From NCBI GenBank assembly GCA_023453795.1, contig JAEXSP010000034.1, positions 277,579 through 341,578 of the forward strand: a stretch of 64,000 nucleotides of DNA. The letters are read 5' to 3'. Of this stretch, positions 34,837 to 45,015 are shown piece by piece. A model generated the notes under the pieces. It searched no databases and was not told where the DNA came from. It saw only the letters and a list, made by a program, of their open reading frames with translations. Source of the stretch: Bacillota bacterium (GTDB taxonomy: Bacteria > Bacillota > Clostridia > Acetivibrionales > JAEXSP01). A program made the position numbers and the translations under genes. How positions within the stretch are numbered: the first letter of the stretch is position 1; the number at the start of each line of letters is the position of its first letter.

Positions 34837-35943
34837 ATGAAAATAAATAAAGAACTCAGTAAGATAAAGTTTATTTTGCTGATTCCGGCAGGAGTCCTGC
34901 TTGTAAAAGCAGCAGCTTTATCTCCCGATATTTCAGAAAAACTATATTCAAGAGGCTTTTACAAGGCTATTTCACAAATAATCAGCTTTTTTCCGTCCTG
35001 CTTTCCTTTTTCACTGGGAGAATTGGGGATTATCGTTCTTGGTATAGGTCTGTTGGCTTCTGTTTTTTTCTGTGTATTAAGAATAGTCAAGGAAAAATCC
35101 AATAGACTGCGGATAATAGTTAATTCCATTTTAAATCTGCTTGTAATTTGCAGTGTATTATATTTTTCCTCTGTCATCACCTTTGATTTGAATTATCAAA
35201 GATATACTTTCAGCCGTATCTCAGGATTGGAGGTTCGACCTTCAACTGTAAATGATTTATATGAAACCTGCAGAAAAATAATAGCAAACACGAATGAAGC
35301 CCGAAAAAAGATTAAGGAGGATTCAAACGGGGTTATGAAGCTGTCGCATAGTGTCAGCTCGACACTAAAAAATGCCATAAAAGGTTATGCTATTGAATCC
35401 AGGCACTATCCTGAACTGGGCGGGCATTACTCAATTCCTAAAAAAGTCTTTTTTTCAAAGGTATTGTCTATGATGGGCATACAGGGAATACATAATCCAT
35501 TTACTCAAGAAGCTAACATAAATGTTGATATGCCGGTTAGTTTCATACCATCGACTGCCTGCCATGAAATGGCCCACCAAAGGGGCTTTGCACGGGAGGA
35601 TGAGGCAAATTTCATTGCCTACCTTACTTGTTGCAGAAACCCTGATCCCGATTTTATATATTCAGGTAATCTTATGGCTTTAATATATTCCATGAATGCA
35701 CTATATGCTGCTGACTATGGAAAGTGGGAACAGCTTCAGAAAGAGTATAACTCAGGTGTTATTAGAGATTACAGGGCATATAACAGGTATTGGCATGGAT
35801 ATGAGGGCCCGGTTCAAAAAGTAAATGATGCTGTAAATAATGCATACCTCAAAGCAAATAATCAAAAGGACGGCATAAAAAGCTATGGCAGGATGGTCGA
35901 TTTATTAATTGCCAAGTACCGTAAAGACGGACTGAAAGATTAA
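34837..35943 (+). CDS. DUF3810 membrane protein with HExxH motif
   Basis: A 368-residue protein of the DUF3810 type. Two hydrophobic helices lie at about residues 10-30 and 58-80 and a third at 100-118, followed by a soluble domain. The motif CHEMAHQRGFAREDEANFIAY carries HEMAH and a downstream Glu, a zincin-like metalloprotease site. Family function is unknown. It starts 21 bp after the deacylase gene and precedes the LtaS-like gene, which hints at an envelope role. Confidence 0.8.
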   Translation: MKINKELSKIKFILLIPAGVLLVKAAALSPDISEKLYSRGFYKAISQIISFFPSCFPFSLGELGIIVLGIGLLASVFFCVLRIVKEKSNRLRIIVNSILNLLVICSVLYFSSVITFDLNYQRYTFSRISGLEVRPSTVNDLYETCRKIIANTNEARKKIKEDSNGVMKLSHSVSSTLKNAIKGYAIESRHYPELGGHYSIPKKVFFSKVLSMMGIQGIHNPFTQEANINVDMPVSFIPSTACHEMAHQRGFAREDEANFIAYLTCCRNPDPDFIYSGNLMALIYSMNALYAADYGKWEQLQKEYNSGVIRDYRAYNRYWHGYEGPVQKVNDAVNNAYLKANNQKDGIKSYGRMVDLLIAKYRKDGLKD

Positions 35944-36053
35944 TATATTCAATAAAATTGTGCCTAAAATAAGTAAATAATGTGGAAAAAACAAACAAGA
36001 ACTGTTAAAATTATTAATGTTAACAATTATGTAAAATGAGAGTAGGCATTACA

Positions 36054-38093
36054 ATGCAGTATTTATCTATTGAAAGAAGTATTAAGGAACCGGGATTGCC
36101 GGAAAAATTTCTGCTGCTTTTTTTCTATGCGGCTTCGATAACTTATCTTGAATTCATTTACAGACTGTGGAACTTTAAAAACATAGGATCCGATTTCCTT
36201 TTTGCTTTTTTGTTTGCTGTTTCGGCAGGAACGGTTCTTTTTCTTATTTCTGTTCTGATTCCAGCAAGAATCAGCCGAATATTATCGGTCATTCTGATTT
36301 CTGCCGTTGTTCTTTTCTATGAGGTACAGCTGGTCTATTACGCCATATTCCATACTCCTCTGTCATTCTATTCGGTAAGCGGTGCTGAGGATGCGCTTCA
36401 ATTTAAGGATATCATTGAGACTGCGCTCCTGAAGAACATTATGGGAATATTGCTTCTTCTTTTACCATTAGCGGTACTGATAATCCTTCTGATATTCAAT
36501 AAGCTGCTTTTCATACGGTTCAAGCCAAAGGGCCTGCTTGTGGCGGTGCTGCTGTGTGCGGCAAGTTATTTGCTGTCTATAATGTGCGTAAGATTGACAG
36601 GAGACGGTGCAGTTTCACAATGCACCCTGTATTATAAGACTGCTTCACCTGAACTGTCCGTAACTAAACTGGGACTGCTTACCACAATGAGGCTTGATTT
36701 GCAGCGCCTAATTTTTGGCTTTAATCCCGATGACGGCGCTGTAGTGATTGCTGAGGAAGATTCTTCAGACAAAGTGCATGCTAAAAAAAAGAAGGGGAAA
36801 ATCGTGCTTGCTTCACCGAAATCCCCGACAAAACCTAAAGAAGCTCCGGTAACCTATAACACAATGAAAATTGACTTTGATGGGTTGATCAAAAACGAGA
36901 AAAACACGACTTTCTTAAATATGGACAAGTATTTCTCATCAGTAGAGCCTTCAAAGAAGAATAAATATACAGGCATGTTTAAAGGCTGTAATTTGATATT
37001 GATTACGGCTGAATCATTTTCACCTTATTTTATTGATAAAGATCTGACGCCTACACTGTATAAAATGGCTAATGAAGGTTTTGTCTTCAAAAATTTTTAC
37101 AACCCAGTGTGGGGAGTAAGCACCTCCGACGGAGAATATGTGGCTTGTACGGGTTTAATACCTAAATCCGGCATATGGAGCTTTGCGCGTTCAGGCAAGG
37201 ATTACCTCCCGTTCGCAATGGGCAACCAGTTCAGAAAACTCGGATACCAGACAAGAGCATACCATAACCATACGTATACCTACTATAAAAGAAATATCTC
37301 CCACCCGAATATGGGTTATGACTATAAGGGAGTAGGAAACGGCCTTGTTATCAAGAAGACCTGGCCTGAATCAGATGTTGAAATGATCGAGGCTACAGCC
37401 AAGGACTATATCGGTCCGAAGCCTTTCCACACATATTATATGACTGTAAGCGGACATATGAATTACTCCTTCACAGGCAATTCGATGTCATATAAAAACA
37501 GGAAGCTGGTGGCCGGGCTCCCATACTCAGAGCCGTCTAAGGCTTATATTGCTGCCAATCTGGAATTTGAGGCTGCCATGAAACTGCTTATGCAAAAGCT
37601 TGAGGCTGCCGGCATTGCGGATAATACGGTAATAGCAATAAGCGGGGATCACTATCCTTACGGGCTCCCAAGGAATTGTATTGATGAGCTTGCAGGACAT
37701 AAGGTGGAAGACAATTTTGAATTGTATAAAAGCACAATGATCATCTATAAGAAGGGAATGACGCCAGTTGTAGTTGACAGGCCATGTTCCAGCCTTGACA
37801 GGATTCCAACTCTGTCCAACCTCTTTGGATTGGAATATGATTCACGCCTAATGATGGGGCAGGACATAATGTCGGATTCTTCTCCTCTTGTCATTTTTTC
37901 GAATAGAAGCTGGATTACAGATAAAGCCCGGTTTAATTCAATTAAAAACACATATACATATACGAACGGTAATAAGAAAGACACTGAATATGAGAAGAGA
38001 ATAAATAACACGGTCGCAAACAAATTTTATTTTTCTGCAAGGATACTTGATACGGATTACTATAGAAGACTGTTTGCGAAGGCAGGCAAATAA
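36054..38093 (+). CDS. LTA synthase-like sulfatase-family membrane protein
   Basis: A ~679-residue protein with five N-terminal helices (to about residue 190) and an extracytoplasmic alkaline phosphatase/sulfatase domain, the layout of LtaS-type phosphoglycerol transferases. The metal ligand Glu sits in ITAESF, the nucleophile Thr in GVSTSDGEY, and metal ligands Asp-His in SGDHYPYG. It polymerises glycerolphosphate from phosphatidylglycerol or transfers a related phospho-group. A charged, Lys/Pro-rich linker at about 240-275 joins the two parts. ATG at 36054 has a modest AGTAGG site; 36036 has none. Confidence 0.88.
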   Translation: MQYLSIERSIKEPGLPEKFLLLFFYAASITYLEFIYRLWNFKNIGSDFLFAFLFAVSAGTVLFLISVLIPARISRILSVILISAVVLFYEVQLVYYAIFHTPLSFYSVSGAEDALQFKDIIETALLKNIMGILLLLLPLAVLIILLIFNKLLFIRFKPKGLLVAVLLCAASYLLSIMCVRLTGDGAVSQCTLYYKTASPELSVTKLGLLTTMRLDLQRLIFGFNPDDGAVVIAEEDSSDKVHAKKKKGKIVLASPKSPTKPKEAPVTYNTMKIDFDGLIKNEKNTTFLNMDKYFSSVEPSKKNKYTGMFKGCNLILITAESFSPYFIDKDLTPTLYKMANEGFVFKNFYNPVWGVSTSDGEYVACTGLIPKSGIWSFARSGKDYLPFAMGNQFRKLGYQTRAYHNHTYTYYKRNISHPNMGYDYKGVGNGLVIKKTWPESDVEMIEATAKDYIGPKPFHTYYMTVSGHMNYSFTGNSMSYKNRKLVAGLPYSEPSKAYIAANLEFEAAMKLLMQKLEAAGIADNTVIAISGDHYPYGLPRNCIDELAGHKVEDNFELYKSTMIIYKKGMTPVVVDRPCSSLDRIPTLSNLFGLEYDSRLMMGQDIMSDSSPLVIFSNRSWITDKARFNSIKNTYTYTNGNKKDTEYEKRINNTVANKFYFSARILDTDYYRRLFAKAGK

Positions 38094-38159
38094 TAATGAA
38101 TGATTAAAGTAGATTAATCGGAAATTCTAATACCAGACTTAAGTTACGGAGGAAAAAGA

Positions 38160-38828
38160 ATGAGCAGAATGGGTTCGGAAATCAGCAGGCTGAGAAAGGA
38201 AGTGGGACTTACCCAAAAGCAGCTTGCAAAAGCGGTAGGTGTCACAGAGGGGTTTATTTCGGAAGTTGAAGCCGGCAGAAAAGTTTTAAATGGGGATCTG
38301 CTCACAAGAATCTCAAAAGCCCTGCACCGTGAAGTTGATAAACTTGATTTCTATGAAGCAGAATCAAAAAACGTCAAACCTGAACCGGATCCAAAGGTTG
38401 TCAGAGTAGTCGAAAAGCCTGTACAGGAAGTTTGGCATGACGCCCTTTCGGGTGTGCTTAAGGATGTTCCTGTATATGATTATAAGATGGATAAGGCTAT
38501 ATCATACAGAAAGCTTCCGATAATTGCAAACAAGGTTGAGGGCTTCCCGAAGGAAAAGGTTTCATACCTGATTATTCAGGACAACGATATGGCGGGCTTC
38601 AGAATGTCCAAGGAGGATCAGGTGCTGGCTGTCAATACCCAGGAAATTGAAAGGGATGCCTTTTACCTGATTGAATACGAAGAAAAAAGAATGATAAGGC
38701 AGATAAAGACTATCGGAGGGGATAAACTGCTGCTAGTCAGCAATAAGGGAAGCCTTTCGACTGAAACAGTCACCAGGAAAGACATTAAGATACTTGCACG
38801 TCTGATTCGTTTGGAGATCACTCTTTAA
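38160..38828 (+). CDS. XRE regulator with degenerate S24-like C-terminal domain
   Basis: A 222-residue regulator. Residues ~6-60 are an XRE/Cro helix-turn-helix (ISRLRKEVGLTQKQLAKAVGV..ISEVEAGRK). Residues ~120-222 resemble the S24/LexA peptidase fold (VSYLIIQDNDMAGFRMSKEDQVLAV). The place of the catalytic Ser (normally GDSM) reads DNDM, and no Lys sits in the second motif (FYLIEYEEKRMIRQI), so self-cleavage is unlikely. It could serve as a ligand or dimerisation domain. GGAGG precedes ATG. Target genes unknown. Confidence 0.78.
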   Translation: MSRMGSEISRLRKEVGLTQKQLAKAVGVTEGFISEVEAGRKVLNGDLLTRISKALHREVDKLDFYEAESKNVKPEPDPKVVRVVEKPVQEVWHDALSGVLKDVPVYDYKMDKAISYRKLPIIANKVEGFPKEKVSYLIIQDNDMAGFRMSKEDQVLAVNTQEIERDAFYLIEYEEKRMIRQIKTIGGDKLLLVSNKGSLSTETVTRKDIKILARLIRLEITL

Positions 38829-38884
38829 ATACATTTTACGAGTCTTACTTCTCCCAAAAAATAAACAACGGTTCCCTTAATGTT

Positions 38885-38920
38885 AAGCCAGCATATTATG
38901 AAGATATACTGGCTTTCAGT
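38885..38920 (+). terminator. Terminator after XRE gene
   Basis: AAGCCAGCATAT with ATATACTGGCTT hairpin (one mismatch), then a T-containing tail. It lies between the XRE and DUF2935 genes. Confidence 0.6.
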
Positions 38921-38944
38921 TTATTTCGGGGAGGTATAATAAAA

Positions 38945-39865
38945 ATGACAAATGCTGAATATATCAGGCAGTCACTGGAAACAAATCTTTTTTTCCTAAG
39001 GATCATCAAAGAACACATTATTTTTGCCGCTGCTGCGCTTACTTTAAAGGATTCAAACATGGTGCCGTCATTGATGCAAATGAAGGATCAGGCTGAGCAG
39101 CTGCTAATGGAGACGGTTATACTGTCGAAGGGAATTATAACCCCACTAATCATAGGGGAAGGCGATGTAATTACTCCATACACATATAAAGCAGAAATTG
39201 CAACACAGAACTACACAGGGCTGCCTATAAACACCCAGGTTACAATTGCTGAGGCAACATTGCTGAACAACGTTACAGTTCCTGTTAACCCCTCTCTGGA
39301 GCAGCAGGTTTCCTCCTTGAACCGGCAGGCCATTGCTTCGGTAACGAATATCATACAGACAAAGAAAACGCTTCTTTCCAACGTGCTTTCCTGCAGAATG
39401 TTTACAAGCATGTATCCATTAATGATAGAGCATGTAATCAATGAAGCGGAGCATTATCTTGAACACCTTCAAACACTGCAGAACCACCAGAGCCTGCATG
39501 GTGGACCTCAAACAGCAGCAAAAGGCGAAATCTTCTGGAACACCATTATGAATCAGCATGCAGCTTTTATACGGGGAATGCTTGATCCGACAGAAGAAGA
39601 GTTGATGCAGAAGGCCAATGTCTTTGCGGAAGAATTCGGAGAATTGGTCGAAGCAGCTAAAAAAGCCTATGATCAGCTTGCACTTCTTCCGGGAGTTACT
39701 CAAAGGAGCATTAATGCAGTTACAGAAATCAGAAGCTTTAAAGCTCAGGGCACCCAAGGTATTTTGGAATGCAAAATCAGGTCTATTATACTTCCTTTGC
39801 TCAGTGATCACGTACTGAGGGAAGCCAATCATTATTTGAAGGAACTGAAGGAATTTCAGGTCTAG
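38945..39865 (+). CDS. DUF2935 helical protein
   Basis: A 306-residue, largely helical protein matching DUF2935, with two related halves: each has an E-x3-F-x2-x-IMxxHAxFI-like segment (FFLRIIKEHIIFAAAAL near residue 15 and FWNTIMNQHAAFIRGMLDP near 197) and a second H/E-bearing helix (MIEHVINEAEHYLEHL and LLSDHVLREANHYLKEL). Repeated His/Glu helices suggest four-helix bundles that could bind metal, but no activity is established. GGGGAGG precedes ATG. Confidence 0.8.
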   Translation: MTNAEYIRQSLETNLFFLRIIKEHIIFAAAALTLKDSNMVPSLMQMKDQAEQLLMETVILSKGIITPLIIGEGDVITPYTYKAEIATQNYTGLPINTQVTIAEATLLNNVTVPVNPSLEQQVSSLNRQAIASVTNIIQTKKTLLSNVLSCRMFTSMYPLMIEHVINEAEHYLEHLQTLQNHQSLHGGPQTAAKGEIFWNTIMNQHAAFIRGMLDPTEEELMQKANVFAEEFGELVEAAKKAYDQLALLPGVTQRSINAVTEIRSFKAQGTQGILECKIRSIILPLLSDHVLREANHYLKELKEFQV

Positions 39866-39980
39866 ATAATAATAGGAAGGAGGAAAAATACGGTAAAATG
39901 ATGCTTGACCTTGCAATGGGTTTTTAATATTATAAAGTCAGGTTATTAATCGGTCAACTCAGTGACCTATAGGAGACTTT

Positions 39981-41213
39981 ATGCTATACAGAGAAATGGG
40001 CAAGACAGGCATAAAAATATCCGTATTGGGATATGGCTGCCTCAGATATCCTCAAAAAAACGGAAAAATTGATGAGGAACGCGCAGAACGTCAGATTATC
40101 AGCGCAATTGAAAAGGGAGTAAATTACTTTGATACGGCTTATATTTATAACGGGGGCAAGGGAGAAGGCGTATTAGGCCGGATTCTGGCAAAGGGCTTCA
40201 GGGATAAGGTCTATATTGCTACAAAACTACCCCCTTATTTGGTTAATTCCCAAAAGGATATGGAGAATATCCTTGAAACTCAACTAAAAAGGCTGTGTAC
40301 AGACAGGATAGAATTCTACCTGATTCATGGGCTGAACGATTATGAAGGCTGGAGAAGGCTTAGGAATCTGGGCGTGGAGGAATTCTTCTCAAAGGCTAAG
40401 AGCCAAGGCAAAGTGAAGTTCTTAGGCTTCTCATATCATGGAGAGAAAGAGGAATTCAAAAAAATCGTGGACGATTATCCGTGGGATTTTTGCCAGATCC
40501 AGTACAATTATCTGGACGAAAACAACCAGGCCGGAAGGACAGGCCTTGAATATGCAGCATCCAAAGGTCTGGGAGTCGTAATTATGGAGCCCTTAAGAGG
40601 AGGTTCTTTAGCCGGTGAAGTTCCAAAGGAGATCGAGGGTATATTTAACAAGGCTGAAACCAAACGATCCCCTGCAGAATGGGCGTTAAGGTGGATATGG
40701 AATCAACCTGGGGTAACAATGCTGCTTTCGGGAATGAATGAGGAAAGCCAGATAGAAGAGAACGTCAGCATTGCGGATAATGCATACCCGAATACTCTGA
40801 ATGAAAAAGAGCTGGGCTTGATCGAGGAAGCGAAGCATCAATACAGAAAGCTTATGAAAGTAGGCTGTACAGGCTGTTCATACTGCATGCCCTGTCCGGC
40901 TGGAGTAGATATTCCCACTTGTTTTTCATATTACAATACAGTCCACCTTTTCAAGAAAAAGCGTGCAAGGTTACAGTACATGGCTTTTCTAAGGAATACT
41001 ACAGGAGGAAAGCCCTCACATGCAGCTCTTTGCAAAGACTGCGGCAAATGTGAAAAGGTCTGCCCTCAGCACATTAAAATAAGGGAAGAGCTTAAGAATG
41101 TCTCAAAGGATATGGATATTCCGATACTGATTCCTGCCATTTGGCTGTTAAGAAAGTATTTGTCCTTCAGAAGCAGGCTTAAGGGAGCTGGACAATCGTC
41201 CAAGGACAAATAG
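39981..41213 (+). CDS. Aldo/keto reductase with C-terminal 4Fe-4S domain
   Basis: A 410-residue fusion of an aldo/keto reductase barrel (about 1-290) with a ferredoxin-like tail. The catalytic Asp/Tyr lie in FDTAYIYNGG, and the barrel ends with MLLSGM and the SQIEEN-type NADP-binding segment. Cysteines in GCTGCSYCMPCPAGVDIP and CKDCGKCEKVCPQ hold two 4Fe-4S-type clusters. This matches the COG1453 predicted oxidoreductases, likely moving electrons between ferredoxin and a carbonyl substrate. AGGAG precedes ATG. A relative lies at 51864. Confidence 0.87.
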   Translation: MLYREMGKTGIKISVLGYGCLRYPQKNGKIDEERAERQIISAIEKGVNYFDTAYIYNGGKGEGVLGRILAKGFRDKVYIATKLPPYLVNSQKDMENILETQLKRLCTDRIEFYLIHGLNDYEGWRRLRNLGVEEFFSKAKSQGKVKFLGFSYHGEKEEFKKIVDDYPWDFCQIQYNYLDENNQAGRTGLEYAASKGLGVVIMEPLRGGSLAGEVPKEIEGIFNKAETKRSPAEWALRWIWNQPGVTMLLSGMNEESQIEENVSIADNAYPNTLNEKELGLIEEAKHQYRKLMKVGCTGCSYCMPCPAGVDIPTCFSYYNTVHLFKKKRARLQYMAFLRNTTGGKPSHAALCKDCGKCEKVCPQHIKIREELKNVSKDMDIPILIPAIWLLRKYLSFRSRLKGAGQSSKDK

Positions 41214-41374
41214 GCAATAAGAGGTTATTGCAAGCATAAAAGCGCTGAAAGCAATTTTTGACTAGTATTTAGCAACATATGGCAAGCAAAAACGCAAGAT
41301 GTGAGCTATAATATAAAAATATTCAGGCGGCTTAGTGTGATCAGTATATATACTGTATTATAGAAGGGAAAACA

Positions 41375-42751
41375 ATGAATACAATACTAAAAAGGCCTAT
41401 TGTAAATGATAGTGATTTTTTAAGCAAGTTCTTGAGAATTGCAATACCTGTGACTATGCAAAGCTTTTTCGCCGCCTCCCTTAATCTGGTGGACAATATA
41501 ATGGTCGGACAGCTTGGGGAAACCAGCATCGCCGGGGTTGGACTTGCTAATCAGTTTTGCTTTATTATGCAGGTCATTCTCTTTGCTATCACAAGTGCCG
41601 TTTCAATCTTTATATCGCAATTCTGGGGTGCAAAGAATGTAGAAAATGTCAGGAAAGCTCTTGGTTTGGGACTTATTCTTGCTGGAGCAACCTCGTTCCT
41701 TTTTTTTATTGCAGCATTGCTCTTTCCTGAAGAAATACTTCGTATATTTTCCAGTGACCCTTCCCTGGTAGAGGCTGGCAGCAGATTTCTCAGAATCATA
41801 TCCTTCAGCTTTATGACGTTGGCAATATCCTTATGCTTTGGATCTGCACTTCGCTCAACAGGGACCATAATATTACCTATGATGACCAGTGTTTTAGCGT
41901 TAGGGTTGAATACACTGCTTAATTATGTGCTGATTTTCGGAAAATTCGGAATAAGGCCGATGGGCATTGAAGGAGCTGCTACAGCAACGGTAATTTCAAG
42001 GCTTGTTGAGCTTTCGGTATTGATAACGGTTACTTATTCAAAAAAGAATGTAATTGCTGCAAAAATCAATGAGCTTTTCAATATACAGTTAAGTTTAGTG
42101 AAACACCTGATATCTACTTCCGGAGCTGTTATTATTAAAGATGCGATTTGGGTCGTTGGAATTTCTACATATATGATCGTGTACGCAAAAATAGGAAAAG
42201 AGGCAGTAGCTGCACTGAATATTGTCTCTACTGTGCGTCAGCTTGCATATGTTTTTTTCAACGGAATTTCTAGTGCCTGCCTTATAATGGTAGGAAACCA
42301 GTTAGGGGCGAACTGCCTTGATACTGCATTTAGTTACTCAAAGAAATTTCTTAAAATAACTCTTGTCTGCAGTTTGGTAATCGGCGGTTTAATTATTGCT
42401 GTCAGACACCTGATACTAATGCCTTATAATGTGTCGGAGGAAGTCGTCAGGGATGCTTCAAGTACTTTGGTTGTTTATGGGGCAGTGTTCATATTTGAAG
42501 TGTTCAATATGGTAACTATTGTGGGTGTATTGAGAAGCGGCGGAGATATCAAATTCTGCATAGTGATGGATATGATTGCCGCCTGGGTAATTGGTCTTCC
42601 TATGGCCTTGATCGGCGGCCTGGTTTTAAAGCTTAATGTTGAATGGGTCTTTCTGATGGTAAACCTGCAGGAATTGTTTAAGTTTATAATCTGCATCATG
42701 CGTTTTTATTCAAGAAAGTGGTGCAGGAATATAGTAAGTGATATTAATTGA
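41375..42751 (+). CDS. MATE-family efflux transporter
   Basis: A 458-residue polytopic protein with 12 predicted helices in two repeats, the size of the MATE family. The N-terminal DNIMVGQLGETSIAGVGLANQ motif and the matching second-half VSTVRQLAYVFFNGISSACLIMVGNQLGA are diagnostic. It exports cationic compounds in exchange for Na+ or H+. GAAGGG lies just before ATG. No regulator adjacent. Confidence 0.9.
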   Translation: MNTILKRPIVNDSDFLSKFLRIAIPVTMQSFFAASLNLVDNIMVGQLGETSIAGVGLANQFCFIMQVILFAITSAVSIFISQFWGAKNVENVRKALGLGLILAGATSFLFFIAALLFPEEILRIFSSDPSLVEAGSRFLRIISFSFMTLAISLCFGSALRSTGTIILPMMTSVLALGLNTLLNYVLIFGKFGIRPMGIEGAATATVISRLVELSVLITVTYSKKNVIAAKINELFNIQLSLVKHLISTSGAVIIKDAIWVVGISTYMIVYAKIGKEAVAALNIVSTVRQLAYVFFNGISSACLIMVGNQLGANCLDTAFSYSKKFLKITLVCSLVIGGLIIAVRHLILMPYNVSEEVVRDASSTLVVYGAVFIFEVFNMVTIVGVLRSGGDIKFCIVMDMIAAWVIGLPMALIGGLVLKLNVEWVFLMVNLQELFKFIICIMRFYSRKWCRNIVSDIN

Positions 42752-42786
42752 AATAAACTCCTTATAATAATATTATTTTAACTTAT

Positions 42787-42815
42787 GAGTCCAAAAATCG
42801 GACTCTTTTTTTTAT
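42787..42815 (+). terminator. Intrinsic terminator after MATE gene
   Basis: GAGTCC-AAAAATC-GGACTC followed by eight T residues. Confidence 0.88.
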
Positions 42816-42885
42816 ATTATAAATTTATGGTAAAATAAAAGCAGGAACAACATTAAATCTATGCTTGGTTATGTGAGGGATTTTG

Positions 42886-43566
42886 ATGAACATACTGATT
42901 GTTGATGACGAAAGACTGCTTGTAAAGGGCCTGAGAGCCAGCTTGGAAAGAGAAGGCTTTCATGTCTTTGCTGCATATGACGGTAAAGAAGGCCTTGATA
43001 TTGTAAGCAAAGAAAAGCTGGATATTATACTTTTGGATATTATGCTTCCCATAATTGACGGTGTTACTTTCCTTAAGCAATTGAGACAGAACCTTGATAT
43101 ACCCGTTATCATGCTTACGGCAAAGGATGATTATGCAGATATGGTAGTGGGCCTTGAGATGGGGGCTGATGACTATGTAACAAAGCCTTTCAATACAAGG
43201 GTGTTGATTGCCCGGATAAATTCCCTTTTAAGAAGGTCCAAAATGTCAGGAAAAACCGATGGGATCATCGAAATTGAGGGGATCAAGATCAACCTGGCAT
43301 CAAGAACAGTTCATAAAGGCGATAGAGAGCTTGAACTGACCGCAAGGGAATTTGACATTTTTGAGGTTCTTGCCAGAAATAGGGGGACAGTCCTGTCGAG
43401 GGAGAAAATATACAGCCTTGTTTGGAATGAACTTGAATGTGATACCCGCACAGTGGATGTTCATATCAGCAATCTGAGGGAAAAGCTGGAGGATGATCCG
43501 TCTGTCCCCTCAATAATAAGAACCAAATGGGGTGTCGGATATTATATCGGGAAGGGTACAGTCTGA
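42886..43566 (+). CDS. OmpR/PhoB-family response regulator
   Basis: A 226-residue regulator. Receiver: D7-D8, phospho-acceptor D51 (LLDIMLP), Thr of MLTAKDD and Lys of TKPF. Winged-helix domain at about 130-225 with LTAREFDIFEVLARN and the recognition stretch RTVDVHISNLREKLEDDP. Start ATG 42886 (GTGAGGGA upstream). The kinase start overlaps its stop (TGATG). Confidence 0.92.
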   Translation: MNILIVDDERLLVKGLRASLEREGFHVFAAYDGKEGLDIVSKEKLDIILLDIMLPIIDGVTFLKQLRQNLDIPVIMLTAKDDYADMVVGLEMGADDYVTKPFNTRVLIARINSLLRRSKMSGKTDGIIEIEGIKINLASRTVHKGDRELELTAREFDIFEVLARNRGTVLSREKIYSLVWNELECDTRTVDVHISNLREKLEDDPSVPSIIRTKWGVGYYIGKGTV

Positions 43567-44927
43567 TGATTAAGAGACTAAGCTTCAAAATGGCTATCAT
43601 CTACGCCTTTGTTTTTGTGCTGGCAATCAGTTCTGTTGACGCTTTGCTTGTTTTCTCCTATTCAAAGAACCAGTATAAAAAAACCGAGGCTGTATATAAT
43701 CAGGTTGCCGGGGTGCTTTCCTCCATGGTTCAAAGAAACATAAAAATAACTACAATGCTCAATCTGGATAATGAAGTTTATCCGGAATCATTAAACGGCA
43801 GAATTCTTTACCTGGATAAAAATTGCCGTGTTCTGGCTGACAGCTTGAATGAATATGAGGGAAGGGTTCTATCCAATAAGGAGGTTCGCGTTGTAGTAAA
43901 GACTCAAAAAAAATCAGCCGGATATTACAGTGTTAACGGCAAATATATGGCTATGTTTGTATACCCTGTTATAACAAACAGGGCGCTGACAGGAACCATT
44001 CTGATTTCTGCCTACATGGAGGAGGTTAAAAATGACATTGCAGCCTTCAGAAACCAGGTCATAATAATTTCGCTGATTGTATTCATTATGGTTCTGGCAA
44101 TTTCAATATACCTGGGAGAGAGAATTACAAGGCCTGTAAGGAAGCTGACAAAGGCCTCCAAGCAAATACTTGAAGGCAATCTGACAGTAAATGTCGATAT
44201 TAAGAGAAACGACGAAATAGGTGTCCTTGGAGAGACTTTTAATCGTATGAGCGAGGAACTGAACAAGATAGATATAAGCAGGAAAAGGTTTGTCAGCGAT
44301 GTCTCGCACGAATTGAAAACGCCTCTGGCATCAATCAAGGTCCTTGTGGAGTCTATGATGTATGGTGGTATGGATGAAGAAACGTTCAATGAGTATCTGA
44401 ATGATATTGACTCTGAGATTGACAGGCTTTCTTCTCTGGTGAAATCTCTTCTGACTTCTGCAAGGTTGGAGGAATTGGAGCTTAAATGTGAACCCGTAAA
44501 TATTTACGAAGCAGTTAATAATATGTTGAAGGTTTTTTCTCCTCTTGCACAAAGAAAGGGCATCAATTTAATAAATTCATGTGAACAGGAGCTTGTCATC
44601 AGGCTTGATAAGGAAATGCTAAAGGAAGTGCTTGCGAACCTGATCGATAATGGGATCAAATACGGTAAAGATAACGGTTATCTCCGTATTGCAACACGCA
44701 AGGGACAGAAGGAACTGATTATTGAGGACAACGGGCTGGGTATCCATGAAAAGGATATCCCCTTCATATTTGACAACTTTTACAGGGTCGATGAGGCCAG
44801 AACAAGGGATAAAGGCGGTAGCGGGATTGGGCTGTTTATTGTAAAAAGGATATGCGAACTGCATGGATGGAAGATTTCCGTCGAAAGTATGCCGGACCTT
44901 GGGTCTTCCTTTAAAATTAATTTTTAA
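43566..44927 (+). CDS. Sensor histidine kinase (HAMP, HisKA)
   Basis: A 453-residue membrane kinase with helices at about 10-32 and 158-180 enclosing a ~125-residue extracytoplasmic sensor. A HAMP domain (ERITRPVRKLTKASKQI) precedes the phospho-acceptor His in DVSHELKTPLAS. The HATPase_c domain shows NLIDNGIKYG, DNGLGI and GSGIGLFIV. It overlaps the regulator gene by one base, so they are a cognate pair. The downstream SIMPL gene has its own ribosome site and may be a target. Confidence 0.9.
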   Translation: MIKRLSFKMAIIYAFVFVLAISSVDALLVFSYSKNQYKKTEAVYNQVAGVLSSMVQRNIKITTMLNLDNEVYPESLNGRILYLDKNCRVLADSLNEYEGRVLSNKEVRVVVKTQKKSAGYYSVNGKYMAMFVYPVITNRALTGTILISAYMEEVKNDIAAFRNQVIIISLIVFIMVLAISIYLGERITRPVRKLTKASKQILEGNLTVNVDIKRNDEIGVLGETFNRMSEELNKIDISRKRFVSDVSHELKTPLASIKVLVESMMYGGMDEETFNEYLNDIDSEIDRLSSLVKSLLTSARLEELELKCEPVNIYEAVNNMLKVFSPLAQRKGINLINSCEQELVIRLDKEMLKEVLANLIDNGIKYGKDNGYLRIATRKGQKELIIEDNGLGIHEKDIPFIFDNFYRVDEARTRDKGGSGIGLFIVKRICELHGWKISVESMPDLGSSFKINF

Positions 44928-45015
44928 ATCTTTAGACTTTCTTTACAATTCTTAATAATATATAAAAACCTTTGTTTTACAATTGCTTTATATTTTAGAA
45001 AACGGAGGTTTTTTT

